The translations under genes were made by a program, and so were the position numbers. This document shows, piece by piece, positions 32,111-40,451 of a stretch of DNA of 64,000 nt; within the stretch, counting starts at the first letter, position 1, and every line of letters begins with the position of its first letter. This DNA comes from Pseudomonas lopnurensis (lineage in GTDB: Bacteria > Pseudomonadota > Gammaproteobacteria > Pseudomonadales > Pseudomonadaceae), in contig NZ_JADDIX010000008.1 in NCBI RefSeq assembly GCF_015070855.1, positions 22,237 to 86,236 on the forward strand. Direction: 5' to 3'. The notes beneath the pieces were generated by a model, which did no database searches, was not told the origin of the DNA, and was given only the letters and a program-made list of their open reading frames with translations.

Positions 32111-33877
32111 ATGACCGAAGCCTGGATTCTTCAAACCTCTGAAATTCGGCGTCCGTTTTCTCGGGCGACCTGGATCCCCCTTCGTGCGTCGCTAAATGAC
32201 GAGAAGGGCAACGTGAAGGAAGTGGGGTATGTCGGAGATGTATTCGCCTGTGGCTCCGTCGCCTTTCCCAAGCAGCATCACGAGCTTGCCGAGCGCTTGA
32301 GTTGGAGCGACATCGGCATTGGGTATACCGTGGCGCCGTATGCTTACTCGGACGGCCATTACTCGCCTATCGATGAGTATCAGTTCAACGACAAGGAGCC
32401 CATCGGGACCAACCTCGTTTTCGAGCATCCGCAGCCCGTGGTCGGAGGCCGACAGTGGATTCTGAATCCGGACTTGGTGGTCGCGCTTCGCCTGATTAAG
32501 GAGGGGCCGAACTGGGTCAGGCCGGAAGAGGACTTTGTCGTGGTCGCCAGGGAGACGGTGGACAGCGATGGCAGCCATCGCCTGATCGAGATCAAGCGGG
32601 AATTCCTGATTGATTACCTGGCCGCTCGCGGCCTATCCCTTCGTCTCTCCTATTACCGCCAGCGCGTCGAGAACGTGGCCGACCTCAAGGACAGCCCCTA
32701 TGCCAGCCTGACCGAGATCCAGGAGGAGCGTGAAGGTGGACGGTACGATCTGCGCATCAAGGCGCTGAACGCTGTGTTCGGCGGGAGCTGGGCGTCGTTT
32801 CGTGTGTGGCGCACCGACGTTGACGAGGAGGAAGACGCTCCGGTCATGAGGCCCGAGACGAACGACAACACCGCCTCAGAGAGCGCCAAGGGCCATAGAA
32901 GCGGCTACCCCGGCGTGCGCGTCGAGGGTGAGTTCTGGCGAGACGAATGGATCGAACATCAGGGAACGAGCACGCGTGTGCGCGGGGACGAGGATCAGAA
33001 CCTGCCGCACTTCATCGTCGACACGGACGGCTCGCGTAAGTTCTCGGCCGAGCTCAACGACGAAGACGTCGGACGATGGCTCTGGTTCCGCCCGTCCGTG
33101 GTCAACGAGCTCCTGAGCCATCGAGGCTTCTCCTTGAAGTGGTACACGGCTGAAACCGGAGCGATCGAATCCACCTCGGGGTATTCAACCCATTTCGGTA
33201 TCAACGCCTCGGAACTCATCACCGTCTACGCCTACGACATCGCCAAGCTGCCCGCCTGGGAGCAGTTCCTCTGGGCCGCGAGTAACGTTGCGCCGGATGG
33301 CAAGGTCAGTGCCGAGCTCCTGGCCTCTCAGGTCAAGGCGCAGCCGGCAGACACCCATGCCGTGGAAGAGATGCTATTCGGGTGCATGCGGCTGCTGGAA
33401 GCCGAGTTCCGCAAGGCCTTCGGCGTGTCGCTGTTCTCGCACGAGATTGACGATGCCGCGTCGATGCAGCACGTCTCTCGCTTTTCGAGCAAAGATCAGG
33501 CTTCGCTCTTGCGGTTGGCCAAGGAACTCGTTCGCATCTTCTCAGATCGACTCGACGTTCGCTCTCTTCGAAAGCTGTCCAACCACCCTGACAAGGAGAA
33601 ACTGGGCTCTAACAAATTGCTTCAGAGTATCTTGGCCCAGAAGGCCGGAGAGGCGCGTGCGCGCGAGGTCTTCGCTGCTATCGCCGGCGCCTACGACATG
33701 CGCCTTGGCGACGCGCACCCGACGAGCTCGAAGATCGGCGAAGCCCTCAAGCTCGCCGGCATCGACACCACTGCGTCATATCTGCGACAGGGCGAGCAAT
33801 TGATCCGCAACTTCGGCCACGCCGTTTGGTGCACTGGGAGTCTGCTCTTCGGAGACCACGAAAAGAGCGAGGGATGA
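32111..33877 (+). CDS. Candidate HEPN-type defence protein of unknown family
   Basis: A 588-residue soluble protein. The N-terminal half contains an internal duplication: a strand-turn block with DSDGS at 151 and a second with DTDGS at 304, each followed by a similar L-x-x-RG(L/F)SL(R/K) segment, offset by about 153 residues. The C-terminal 180 residues are helical and contain R531-LGDA-H536, an RxxxxH motif in a MRLGDAHPTS context like Abi_C/HEPN domains, which are often RNases. Function in defence is inferred from that motif and the location. It starts a three-gene + strand row with an exonuclease and a PLD protein, separated by a palindrome. Confidence 0.6.
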   Translation: MTEAWILQTSEIRRPFSRATWIPLRASLNDEKGNVKEVGYVGDVFACGSVAFPKQHHELAERLSWSDIGIGYTVAPYAYSDGHYSPIDEYQFNDKEPIGTNLVFEHPQPVVGGRQWILNPDLVVALRLIKEGPNWVRPEEDFVVVARETVDSDGSHRLIEIKREFLIDYLAARGLSLRLSYYRQRVENVADLKDSPYASLTEIQEEREGGRYDLRIKALNAVFGGSWASFRVWRTDVDEEEDAPVMRPETNDNTASESAKGHRSGYPGVRVEGEFWRDEWIEHQGTSTRVRGDEDQNLPHFIVDTDGSRKFSAELNDEDVGRWLWFRPSVVNELLSHRGFSLKWYTAETGAIESTSGYSTHFGINASELITVYAYDIAKLPAWEQFLWAASNVAPDGKVSAELLASQVKAQPADTHAVEEMLFGCMRLLEAEFRKAFGVSLFSHEIDDAASMQHVSRFSSKDQASLLRLAKELVRIFSDRLDVRSLRKLSNHPDKEKLGSNKLLQSILAQKAGEARAREVFAAIAGAYDMRLGDAHPTSSKIGEALKLAGIDTTASYLRQGEQLIRNFGHAVWCTGSLLFGDHEKSEG

Positions 33878-33937
33878 GCCGTTCGCTGCCGAACGATTCA
33901 ATGGCGGCAGGTCGGCGGATCGGAATGGTGGCGAAGA

Positions 33938-33955
33938 CCTATGCACGGTGCATAG
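33938..33955. repeat. Palindrome, copy 2
   Basis: CCTATGCACGGTGCATAG, the same sequence as copy 1 apart from the last base. It lies between the stop of the 588-residue gene and the exonuclease start at 33975. Confidence 0.85.
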
Positions 33956-33974
33956 CTCAACGGAGCAACCTCGG

Positions 33975-34433
33975 ATGACGAAATACAGGGTCTACTTGGA
34001 CACCGAATTCACTAATCTGAACCGCTACACCTGCAAGCTAATCAGTCTTGCCCTAGTTGTACCAGGTGGCCCCGAGTTCTATGTCGAACTGACTGATGCC
34101 TGGGAAGAGGGTGACTGCTCCGATTTCGTCCGGGAGATTGTGCTGCCACAGTTGGACCAGGCGGCCTATGGGCGCACGACAGAGCGGGCGCGAATAGAAC
34201 TACTGGATTTCCTCCTTCGGCTCGGTCCGGTGGAGATCATCAGCGATGCGCCTGACTGGGATTGGCCTTTGCTGATTTGGCTGGCAGGCCCGGATGGGTT
34301 ACCAGGAGGAGTAGAGGCGGGGAGGATCCGCTGCGACATCGAGGTTTCTGCCGATGGGGAGGAACCGCCCCACCATGCCCTTCAGGATGCCCGGATGCTG
34401 GCTCAATTTGTGGAGAGATCCAACCTCGCATGA
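33975..34433 (+). CDS. DEDDh 3'-5' exonuclease-like protein
   Basis: A 152-residue RNase T/DnaQ-fold protein, close to the small Rv2179c-like exoribonucleases. ExoI is YLDTEFT (D9, E11), ExoII probably D94 or D96 in DAPDWDW, and ExoIII is HHALQDAR (H134, D138). All catalytic acids appear present, so it should be active on RNA or DNA 3' ends. ATG 33975 with GGAG upstream was chosen over one nine codons earlier that lies in the palindrome. In the cargo region it probably processes nucleic acid with its neighbours; this is an inference. Confidence 0.82.
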   Translation: MTKYRVYLDTEFTNLNRYTCKLISLALVVPGGPEFYVELTDAWEEGDCSDFVREIVLPQLDQAAYGRTTERARIELLDFLLRLGPVEIISDAPDWDWPLLIWLAGPDGLPGGVEAGRIRCDIEVSADGEEPPHHALQDARMLAQFVERSNLA

Positions 34434-34442
34434 CGACAAGCC

Positions 34443-34455
34443 ATGCACGGAGCAT
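34443..34455. repeat. Degenerate palindrome, copy 3
   Basis: ATGCACGGAGCAT is the core of the palindrome with one change (A for T in the middle). It lies ten bases after the exonuclease stop and includes the start codon of the PLD gene, so it may act as an operator over that start. Confidence 0.65.
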
Positions 34456-35777
34456 CACAAATTAGTGACTTTCTGTACACGGCTAGGCTGAAGGCTTTTC
34501 GTGAGCGTCTCCATCTGGGCAGTCAAAAGATCGTCATTTTCGAAGACACCAAGTCTGTGGCAAAAACTGTGAGCGATAAAATGGCACAAGGATTCAAGCT
34601 GTTATTGAATGGCTATGACTCAGGTCATGGCGACGAGATCATCGGGCTACTGGCTAATGCTGAACACTTGGAGTGCATGGTTGCGTTTGCTAAGTCTTCC
34701 GCGAGCGAGGCTATCCTAGAGCCTCTTAAGCAGGCGATCGCTCGCGGGATGACAGCTCGGGTGGCGGTTGGCCTGAGTCTGTTCGTGACCGATCCCGCGA
34801 TGCTGTATGAGCTGCTCAAGGTGGAAAAGAATTCCCAGAACAAACTTGAGTTCTACCTGAGTTCAGCGGAAGAAACCTTCCATCCCAAGATCTACGCGGT
34901 GCGCGAGCCGGGAGGTCACAGAGTAATCGTCGGCTCCGCCAACCTGACTGCTGGTGGCTTCTCCAACAATTACGAGGCATCGGTCGTCGTCAATGATCGC
35001 GACGGTGCATTGATGGCATCTGTCCAAGAGCACTTTGGTGGCTTGATCGAAGAGGGTGCGCTCACTCGTGCAACGACGGCGCGCATTGATGGGTATGCAA
35101 AACTCCATGCCGTTCACGAGGCTTGGCGGAAGATGGCAAGTCGACGTGCGGAAAAAATCAGCCGCGGTGACTTGCACAGCTTGGAGGTGTTGGCTGACCG
35201 GCTGGCTGACATGCAGGCTGACGATTCGCCTTATGGGTTTGCGGCCCAACAAACTTACCGTGCTAGAGATCGGCTCATGGCGAGGCGGCGAGTTAAAGAT
35301 ATCGCTGGATTAGGTAAGGTCACCCGCGATAATTTTCTCGAAGCTTACGAAGGTCTGATCGAATGCTTTCATTCTGGAGGACTGCATCGCGGGAAGCGTA
35401 TCGTGTCGCAGAACTCAAGTCTCTTCATCTGCGCCCTTGCAGAGGTCTTGGAGCTGAACCGCGCAACACCCGCCCAAGCATTTGAGTTATTGCACAGGCA
35501 CTTCGTGGGTATTGATCGAGCGGGCATTAATGTCCTGACGGAGATCCTCCATTCCTTGGACAACCAGCGATATGCGGTGATGAACCAGAATGCGGTGAGC
35601 GGGTTGATAGTCGCCGGTTACGATCAATATCCCCTGCGGCCGTTGAAAACCAATGTTACCCCCGAGCTTTACGAGCAATTCTGCCGAGACGCCAGGGAGG
35701 TTCAAACTCAATTAGAGTTGGAAAATCTCTCTGAGGTAGACGCTCTGTTCAACTACGTCTACTGGCTTGACGAGTAG
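34443..35777 (+). CDS. PLD-superfamily nuclease-like protein
   Basis: A 444-residue protein. The N-terminal half has one HKD motif, H147-x-K149 followed by GSANLT (164-169), as in helicase-associated or restriction-type PLD nucleases, which form a two-HKD active site by dimerisation. The C-terminal half contains a DNxRYAVMNQNAVSGL segment seen in restriction-like proteins. The ATG coincides with palindrome copy 3. It ends the three-gene row on the + strand and converges with the Gabija genes. DNA cleavage is expected from the motif; the trigger is unknown. Confidence 0.75.
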   Translation: MHGASQISDFLYTARLKAFRERLHLGSQKIVIFEDTKSVAKTVSDKMAQGFKLLLNGYDSGHGDEIIGLLANAEHLECMVAFAKSSASEAILEPLKQAIARGMTARVAVGLSLFVTDPAMLYELLKVEKNSQNKLEFYLSSAEETFHPKIYAVREPGGHRVIVGSANLTAGGFSNNYEASVVVNDRDGALMASVQEHFGGLIEEGALTRATTARIDGYAKLHAVHEAWRKMASRRAEKISRGDLHSLEVLADRLADMQADDSPYGFAAQQTYRARDRLMARRRVKDIAGLGKVTRDNFLEAYEGLIECFHSGGLHRGKRIVSQNSSLFICALAEVLELNRATPAQAFELLHRHFVGIDRAGINVLTEILHSLDNQRYAVMNQNAVSGLIVAGYDQYPLRPLKTNVTPELYEQFCRDAREVQTQLELENLSEVDALFNYVYWLDE

Positions 35778-35781
35778 CTGC

Positions 35782-35790
35782 GTGCATAGT
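35782..35790. repeat. Half palindrome, copy 4
   Basis: GTGCATAGT right after the PLD stop (35777) matches the right arm of the palindrome only. It continues the pattern of one site per gene boundary, though as a half site it could be chance. Confidence 0.4.
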
Positions 35791-35873
35791 GCTCGTGTGT
35801 TGAGGTCGCTCAGGCGTCTCCTTCGTGCTCTGTTCTCCGAACTGCTTCTCTGTTGTCATTCCACATCTCTGAA

Positions 35874-37292
35874 CTATCCAACCATGGCATTGGGGCTACA
35901 CACCACCAGCTTCATCGACCCGCGGGTCATGGCCACGTATAGGTGCTGTGCGCTCATGCCCTCTGTGTTCAGCACCACGGCCACCTCCGCTTCCAGCCCC
36001 TTAAGCAGTAGAGTGCTGCCCACTGCACGCTTGGGCAGCGGTCGGCCCAACAGTCGGTTTTCTTCCCGCACGCGCCTGGTGGCCTCCGCCAGCGGTACGG
36101 TTCCTGGCGCGGCTTCCCGCAACGCCTTTAGCACGCCGTAGAGAATGGCGGGCCGGTGCACGCGCACATTCGGCATAGCGCGCAGCTCCGACAGCAGCGC
36201 AGCGGCGGCGGCAATAGACGGTACGCGCAGGAATTCCAAGGCACGGCTCTCCGCTTCGGATGGCGGATTCCTGGCGGTTCCTCGCGCCAACGAATCCAGA
36301 CGCCGTGTGAGCTCTGGTACACCTACGTTGGTCATGACGCTCTGCGCTAGGGTAAGAAGCTGTCCCAGGGCATCCGGCGAAGCCACGTCAAAGCTGCTAC
36401 CGAAGGTAATGAGGTCTTGCAGATCAACGGCCTCAACGGTCGACGCCCCTGGTGTCTGGCTCGCGAAATTCTGTTGGATCGCACGATTGCGGCTATCGGC
36501 GATGAGCAGCACGTGGCCATCTGGAGTAGGCGGTGCCGTCCGAGCTGCGGTCAGTCGCTGTGCGTGATCGTTGGGTGGCGTGACTTGAGTCCACATTACA
36601 TGCGCTGCCGGCCCAGTGCGCAGGTCTACCTGCTGCCCAGCGGCCAGCAAACGCCGGGCCTCTAGCAGCCACAGCCCGAGCGCTTCAGCGCCGGCATTGC
36701 GCCATCGCCATGGCGTAGCCAGTTCGGCCACAACCGGAAAATGCGCGCACACCTGCTGGTTCCAATCGGCCAGGGCATTGCCGCGAAACCCGAAGATGGC
36801 CTGCATCGGGTCGCCGAGCACGCAGGTCGGCAGGATCAGCGAGAGAAAGTAGACGATGTAGTGCTGGGGCACCGAGCAGTCCTGATATTCATCGACGATG
36901 AGTTGCGCATAGGACGCTTTCAGCACCTCGCTGACGTGCCCGGCCTGCAGCAACTTCCAGGCCGCCTCCCGGACCGCCGGGTAGTCGTGAGCCGGCGTGG
37001 CGATCCGCAGGATGTCGGGGTCGTGGCCGCTACGGCCCGGAAAACTCGCGATCAAGCGGATAGCCCAGCCGTCGATCGTGCTCAATCGATAGGCACTGTG
37101 CGGCACGCCTGCTCGATCGAGCCGGCCGCGCAGGGCTGCCACACCGGCGTTCGTGTGCGTGAGCACGAGGATGGGTTTGCTGCCTCGGTGGCCGGCCAGC
37201 GCGTGGGCGATCAATTGCGTCTTGCCGCAGCCGGCCGGTGCCGTGACCGTGCCACGTGCGATCGCACGCAGGTCGATCTCAACGGGGCCCAT
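35874..37292 (-). CDS. gajB: UvrD/Rep-like helicase, Gabija GajB type
   Basis: A 472-residue superfamily 1 helicase-like protein. Motif I is APAGCGKT (18-25), motif II is LIVDEYQD, later LGDPMQAIFGFRG, GSTLLLKGLEAEV and YVAMTRG. Length and pairing match GajB of the Gabija defence system, where it acts with GajA on phage DNA. The gene overlaps the stop of the OLD-type gene (37279-37292), so the two are coupled. It converges with the PLD gene. Confidence 0.9.
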   Translation of the reverse strand: MGPVEIDLRAIARGTVTAPAGCGKTQLIAHALAGHRGSKPILVLTHTNAGVAALRGRLDRAGVPHSAYRLSTIDGWAIRLIASFPGRSGHDPDILRIATPAHDYPAVREAAWKLLQAGHVSEVLKASYAQLIVDEYQDCSVPQHYIVYFLSLILPTCVLGDPMQAIFGFRGNALADWNQQVCAHFPVVAELATPWRWRNAGAEALGLWLLEARRLLAAGQQVDLRTGPAAHVMWTQVTPPNDHAQRLTAARTAPPTPDGHVLLIADSRNRAIQQNFASQTPGASTVEAVDLQDLITFGSSFDVASPDALGQLLTLAQSVMTNVGVPELTRRLDSLARGTARNPPSEAESRALEFLRVPSIAAAAALLSELRAMPNVRVHRPAILYGVLKALREAAPGTVPLAEATRRVREENRLLGRPLPKRAVGSTLLLKGLEAEVAVVLNTEGMSAQHLYVAMTRGSMKLVVCSPNAMVG

Positions 37293-39009
37293 GAGCAGCC
37301 CACCCTGATACCTGGGTCATCAATGCGTTGAAGCCCGGATCGCACAGAGGTAGGTCAGGTGCCACGATGGTTCTCGCCACGTCCTCCATCCAGGAGATGG
37401 ATTTGAACCAGCCAGCCTTACGGATGCGTGCCGCCTGCCCGAGCAGGGTTCGGCTTGGCACCGATAGCGCGTTGGTGTTCTGAATCTCGTCCCAGACGGC
37501 TTGGATGGTAAGCGTGTTGTTCGAGACCGTGCGAAGGTGCTCGTGAATCAGGTCGCCATGTAGCTCATATGCGTAGTTGATCAGCTTCTGGCAGGCCACC
37601 GGCGTTAGACTGCCGAACAACTCGTCCTCTAACGCCCTGCCTGCGCGGTAGGCAACGACGGCACCGCCGCCCTGAAGGAATGCCTGTTCGATGGTGGCCG
37701 TGGGCTGTTTGTCGTCATCGCGCACGACCATGACCCGATAGCCCAAGGACTGGAAAACCGCTGCGCGCGCGTACGGACGATCTGCATCGCCGCCACCGCA
37801 GTCGACCATGGCAACGCCCTGCGCCGCCAAGGACACGCCTCCCTGTTCTATCCGGTGCAGATCCAGGCCTCGAAGGAGCCCGATCTCGCTGGCTCCCTCA
37901 CACACGATCACAGAACGTGCCAGGAAAGCCTCGGGGTACAGGCGAATGGTGCTCTGGATGTCATTGTCAGTCCCGACCACCCGAGCCTCGTGGCCGTGGG
38001 GGCCGCTGCGCAGCACGAAGAGCTGGCTCCCCGAGAGTTCCCTGAGTGCCACAGGCGAATGCGTGGTTAGGAATACCTGCAGCGGAGCCGCCTCCTTCGC
38101 ACCGAGGGAGCCTAGGAACCGCGCGATGCGGTGCGGCTCCAGGCCGTATTCCAGCTCATCCGACAGCACGATCGACGCCTGACTGGCCGCCTTGCGCTGC
38201 AGTCCGGCGACTAACAGACGGGTGGAGCCGACCCCCAAGCTGCGAAGCGGAATACCGCCCTCGTTGTGCAGGGAAATGGTGCCGCCGCCGAACGACACGG
38301 AATGCGAGTCGAGTAGCGCTCTGGCCTTCGCGCCGATGTGGACGCCCAGTTCCTGGGCGGTCGTGGCGACGATACCCAACGCCTCGCCCAACTGCTGTTC
38401 GGCCTGGTCGCCAAAGGTCGAGCGCGCATCCCGCGCCGCCTTGACCAGGGCCGCCGAGGCATCGGCCCGCTCCTCCGAGATGCGGTTTAGAACCGAACCC
38501 CGTTGCCAGCTCAGGTTGTAGTCCGCAAGAGCCCCGATCCGCGTGGGCGCCAGCGCCACGCGATCTTTCCATGCTAGTGACTTCACCAGGCCTTGCTGGG
38601 CGGCGCGGTCGGAAATGAGGGTCCAGGACGGCTCCAGGTCACTGGCGATCGTCAGGTTCAGGCAGAGCACAACCTCCGCGCCAGCGGATGGTTCGTCTTC
38701 GACGACACCAGTGGCGGTGTGGTAGCCGCGCAGAAAGGCACCGAAGCTTTCTAGCGTCCTCATGCTGTCATCGAGGTCGCCCAGCGTCAGCGTGATGCTG
38801 ATCGGGTTCGTGATGTCCAGACCGAAGAAATCGGCATCGGAGATCTGGATATTTCGCCTAGCCCCCAAACACAGGTCGATTGCGTCCAATACCGTGGACT
38901 TGCCACTGTCGCCCGGGCCGATCAAGCAGTTGATACCGGGCATCGGGCACCAGACCAACCGCTGGATGCTGCGAAAGTTGGCGATCTCGATTTTTCTGAT
39001 TCTTGCCAT
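37279..39009 (-). CDS. gajA: OLD-family ATPase/TOPRIM nuclease, Gabija GajA type
   Basis: A 576-residue protein. Its ABC-type ATPase part has Walker A GPGDSGKST (31-39), signature-like LGVGSTRLL, Walker B SIVLSDELEYGLEPHR and the H-loop TTHSPVAL. The TOPRIM part has the Glu of VIVCEGASEIGLL and VMVVRDDDK. Being next to a UvrD/Rep-like helicase makes it a class 2 OLD, the definition of GajA. In known systems GajA is a sequence-specific nicking endonuclease held off by nucleotides, becoming active on phage-caused NTP depletion. It lies 27 bases after the DUF3800 gene in one operon. Confidence 0.9.
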   Translation of the reverse strand: MARIRKIEIANFRSIQRLVWCPMPGINCLIGPGDSGKSTVLDAIDLCLGARRNIQISDADFFGLDITNPISITLTLGDLDDSMRTLESFGAFLRGYHTATGVVEDEPSAGAEVVLCLNLTIASDLEPSWTLISDRAAQQGLVKSLAWKDRVALAPTRIGALADYNLSWQRGSVLNRISEERADASAALVKAARDARSTFGDQAEQQLGEALGIVATTAQELGVHIGAKARALLDSHSVSFGGGTISLHNEGGIPLRSLGVGSTRLLVAGLQRKAASQASIVLSDELEYGLEPHRIARFLGSLGAKEAAPLQVFLTTHSPVALRELSGSQLFVLRSGPHGHEARVVGTDNDIQSTIRLYPEAFLARSVIVCEGASEIGLLRGLDLHRIEQGGVSLAAQGVAMVDCGGGDADRPYARAAVFQSLGYRVMVVRDDDKQPTATIEQAFLQGGGAVVAYRAGRALEDELFGSLTPVACQKLINYAYELHGDLIHEHLRTVSNNTLTIQAVWDEIQNTNALSVPSRTLLGQAARIRKAGWFKSISWMEDVARTIVAPDLPLCDPGFNALMTQVSGWAAHGPR

Positions 39010-39036
39010 TGGGTGCCCCTATGATGGCATGCGGCC

Positions 39037-40092
39037 TTAGGAGGTTTTGGTGCCAAAGTGCTTGGCGAAGTAATCGATCATTTCCGCCGCCTGACACCCC
39101 TCACGGAATCGTTTCTGTTCATCGAAGTCGATCGACGGCAACATGTGGATAAATTGATCCTCTGCGTAGAGCGACATCACGACCTGCGGGTCCAGCAGCG
39201 GCGCGCGTCGGCCGGTTAATCCGTTGGCTGCCTCGATGGCAGCCCCGATCATGACGTCAGCGATCTGGACGGCGGGGCTGGTCTTCGAGTCGACCTGGGT
39301 CACGGAAGACAGCTTGAGCGGAAAGCGGATGCCCGCGATCTGCGTTTGCCTGAATTCGACCTCATCCTGGTGGTCGATATAGCGCTGCAGCAGTTCGTGG
39401 TACGTGAGTAGGTTCTTCGATTGGTCGTGCTCGACCCGGTACGGTCCCGCCGCCATCACCTCCATCCGGTTGATCAGCGATTGGAGTACCACCATCGCCG
39501 CGTCGGTTGAGACGCCCGGCGTGGCAATCGCGCACAGGCATTCAGGTGCTGCCAGTGCTAGCGGGCCGAGCGCTTCGGGTAGTTGTTGCCAGTCCAACAT
39601 CCTGACTGCTCGGACCAACGCTTCCAAAGCCTGCGGAGTTTTTTCTTTGATCGCCCGCTGGAAGGCCGCGAGTAGTTCATTGAAGGTCGCTTTGCCGAGC
39701 AAGGTCGGACCGACGGTGTACAGCAGCGAAGCTAGCGCGTAGTTCTGGCCGTCTTGGTAGAAATCCATACCACGCTCGTAGTAGAACGGTTCGACTGCGT
39801 AGTCCATGAACATGAGCAGCAGCAGGTAGCGCTTGTCGCAGATGTAGGTTACGCATTTCTGCTGTGCCAGCACGGCCCGCTGCAGGTCTAGCAGCGGTTG
39901 CCGATAGCCAGGCCGCTTTGCCAGCGCGTGGTACTTGAGCTCCGGTGCCTGCAGCTTGGGGAAATGAGCGCGAATCAGCTGCGCCGCCTCGTCATCGGTA
40001 ATGGCCACGGCGGTGGCACCCTGAAAGCGCTGTTCAGGGTTGAGCAAATCGAACCCGGTGTAGCCACTCTCGTCGATGTGGAAGCATTCCAT
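39037..40092 (-). CDS. DUF3800 protein upstream of Gabija
   Basis: A 351-residue protein with the DUF3800 layout: FHIDESG at the N-terminus (the D and E probable metal ligands of an RNase H-like fold) and SPAVQIADVMIGA near residue 280. DUF3800 proteins are frequent in defence islands and their role is mostly unknown. Here it is the first gene of an operon with gajA and gajB, 27 bases before gajA, which suggests a three-component Gabija or an accessory. Confidence 0.85.
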   Translation of the reverse strand: MECFHIDESGYTGFDLLNPEQRFQGATAVAITDDEAAQLIRAHFPKLQAPELKYHALAKRPGYRQPLLDLQRAVLAQQKCVTYICDKRYLLLLMFMDYAVEPFYYERGMDFYQDGQNYALASLLYTVGPTLLGKATFNELLAAFQRAIKEKTPQALEALVRAVRMLDWQQLPEALGPLALAAPECLCAIATPGVSTDAAMVVLQSLINRMEVMAAGPYRVEHDQSKNLLTYHELLQRYIDHQDEVEFRQTQIAGIRFPLKLSSVTQVDSKTSPAVQIADVMIGAAIEAANGLTGRRAPLLDPQVVMSLYAEDQFIHMLPSIDFDEQKRFREGCQAAEMIDYFAKHFGTKTS

Positions 40093-40451
40093 GCGTGTTC
40101 TTCCCAGGTGTCATAGATGGAGTAACGTCGCTGTAGTCGCGAACTGATCATGCCCGAAGGCTGGTGCGGAGCCGCCCAGTTCACTGGGCGCAATCCAACA
40201 TCCGGACTTAGCGCAGCCTGGGGCTAGGCTGCAACCACATTCTTTCCTTGAAAGCAGCTCTAGCATAAGCCTCTAGGTCGTCTTACCACTTGCGCATAGC
40301 CGCTACGCTTTGAGGCGCAATCGATTTGGCAGACTGTCAATGGAGTTGACGTCACCTAACCCGATCTCTAGTATTGGACTCAACACGGCCCCTCTCGGCT
40401 GACTCACTCCGGTGATGAAGCTGCTGAGGGGTTTTTTATTGCCTGAAATTT
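40093..40451. other. Intergenic region with hairpin on + strand
   Basis: No supported coding sequence. It contains a hairpin-like segment (arms 40389-40394 and 40426-40431) followed by six T on the + strand (40432-40437), although neither neighbour is on the + strand. It may end an unannotated small RNA or be a relic. The DUF3800-gajAB promoter should also lie here. Confidence 0.5.

Noticed and set aside
37279-39009. PARIS or retron-type system for the OLD protein
   Set aside because: The direct coupling to a UvrD/Rep-like helicase points to Gabija; no reverse transcriptase or AriB-like gene is present.
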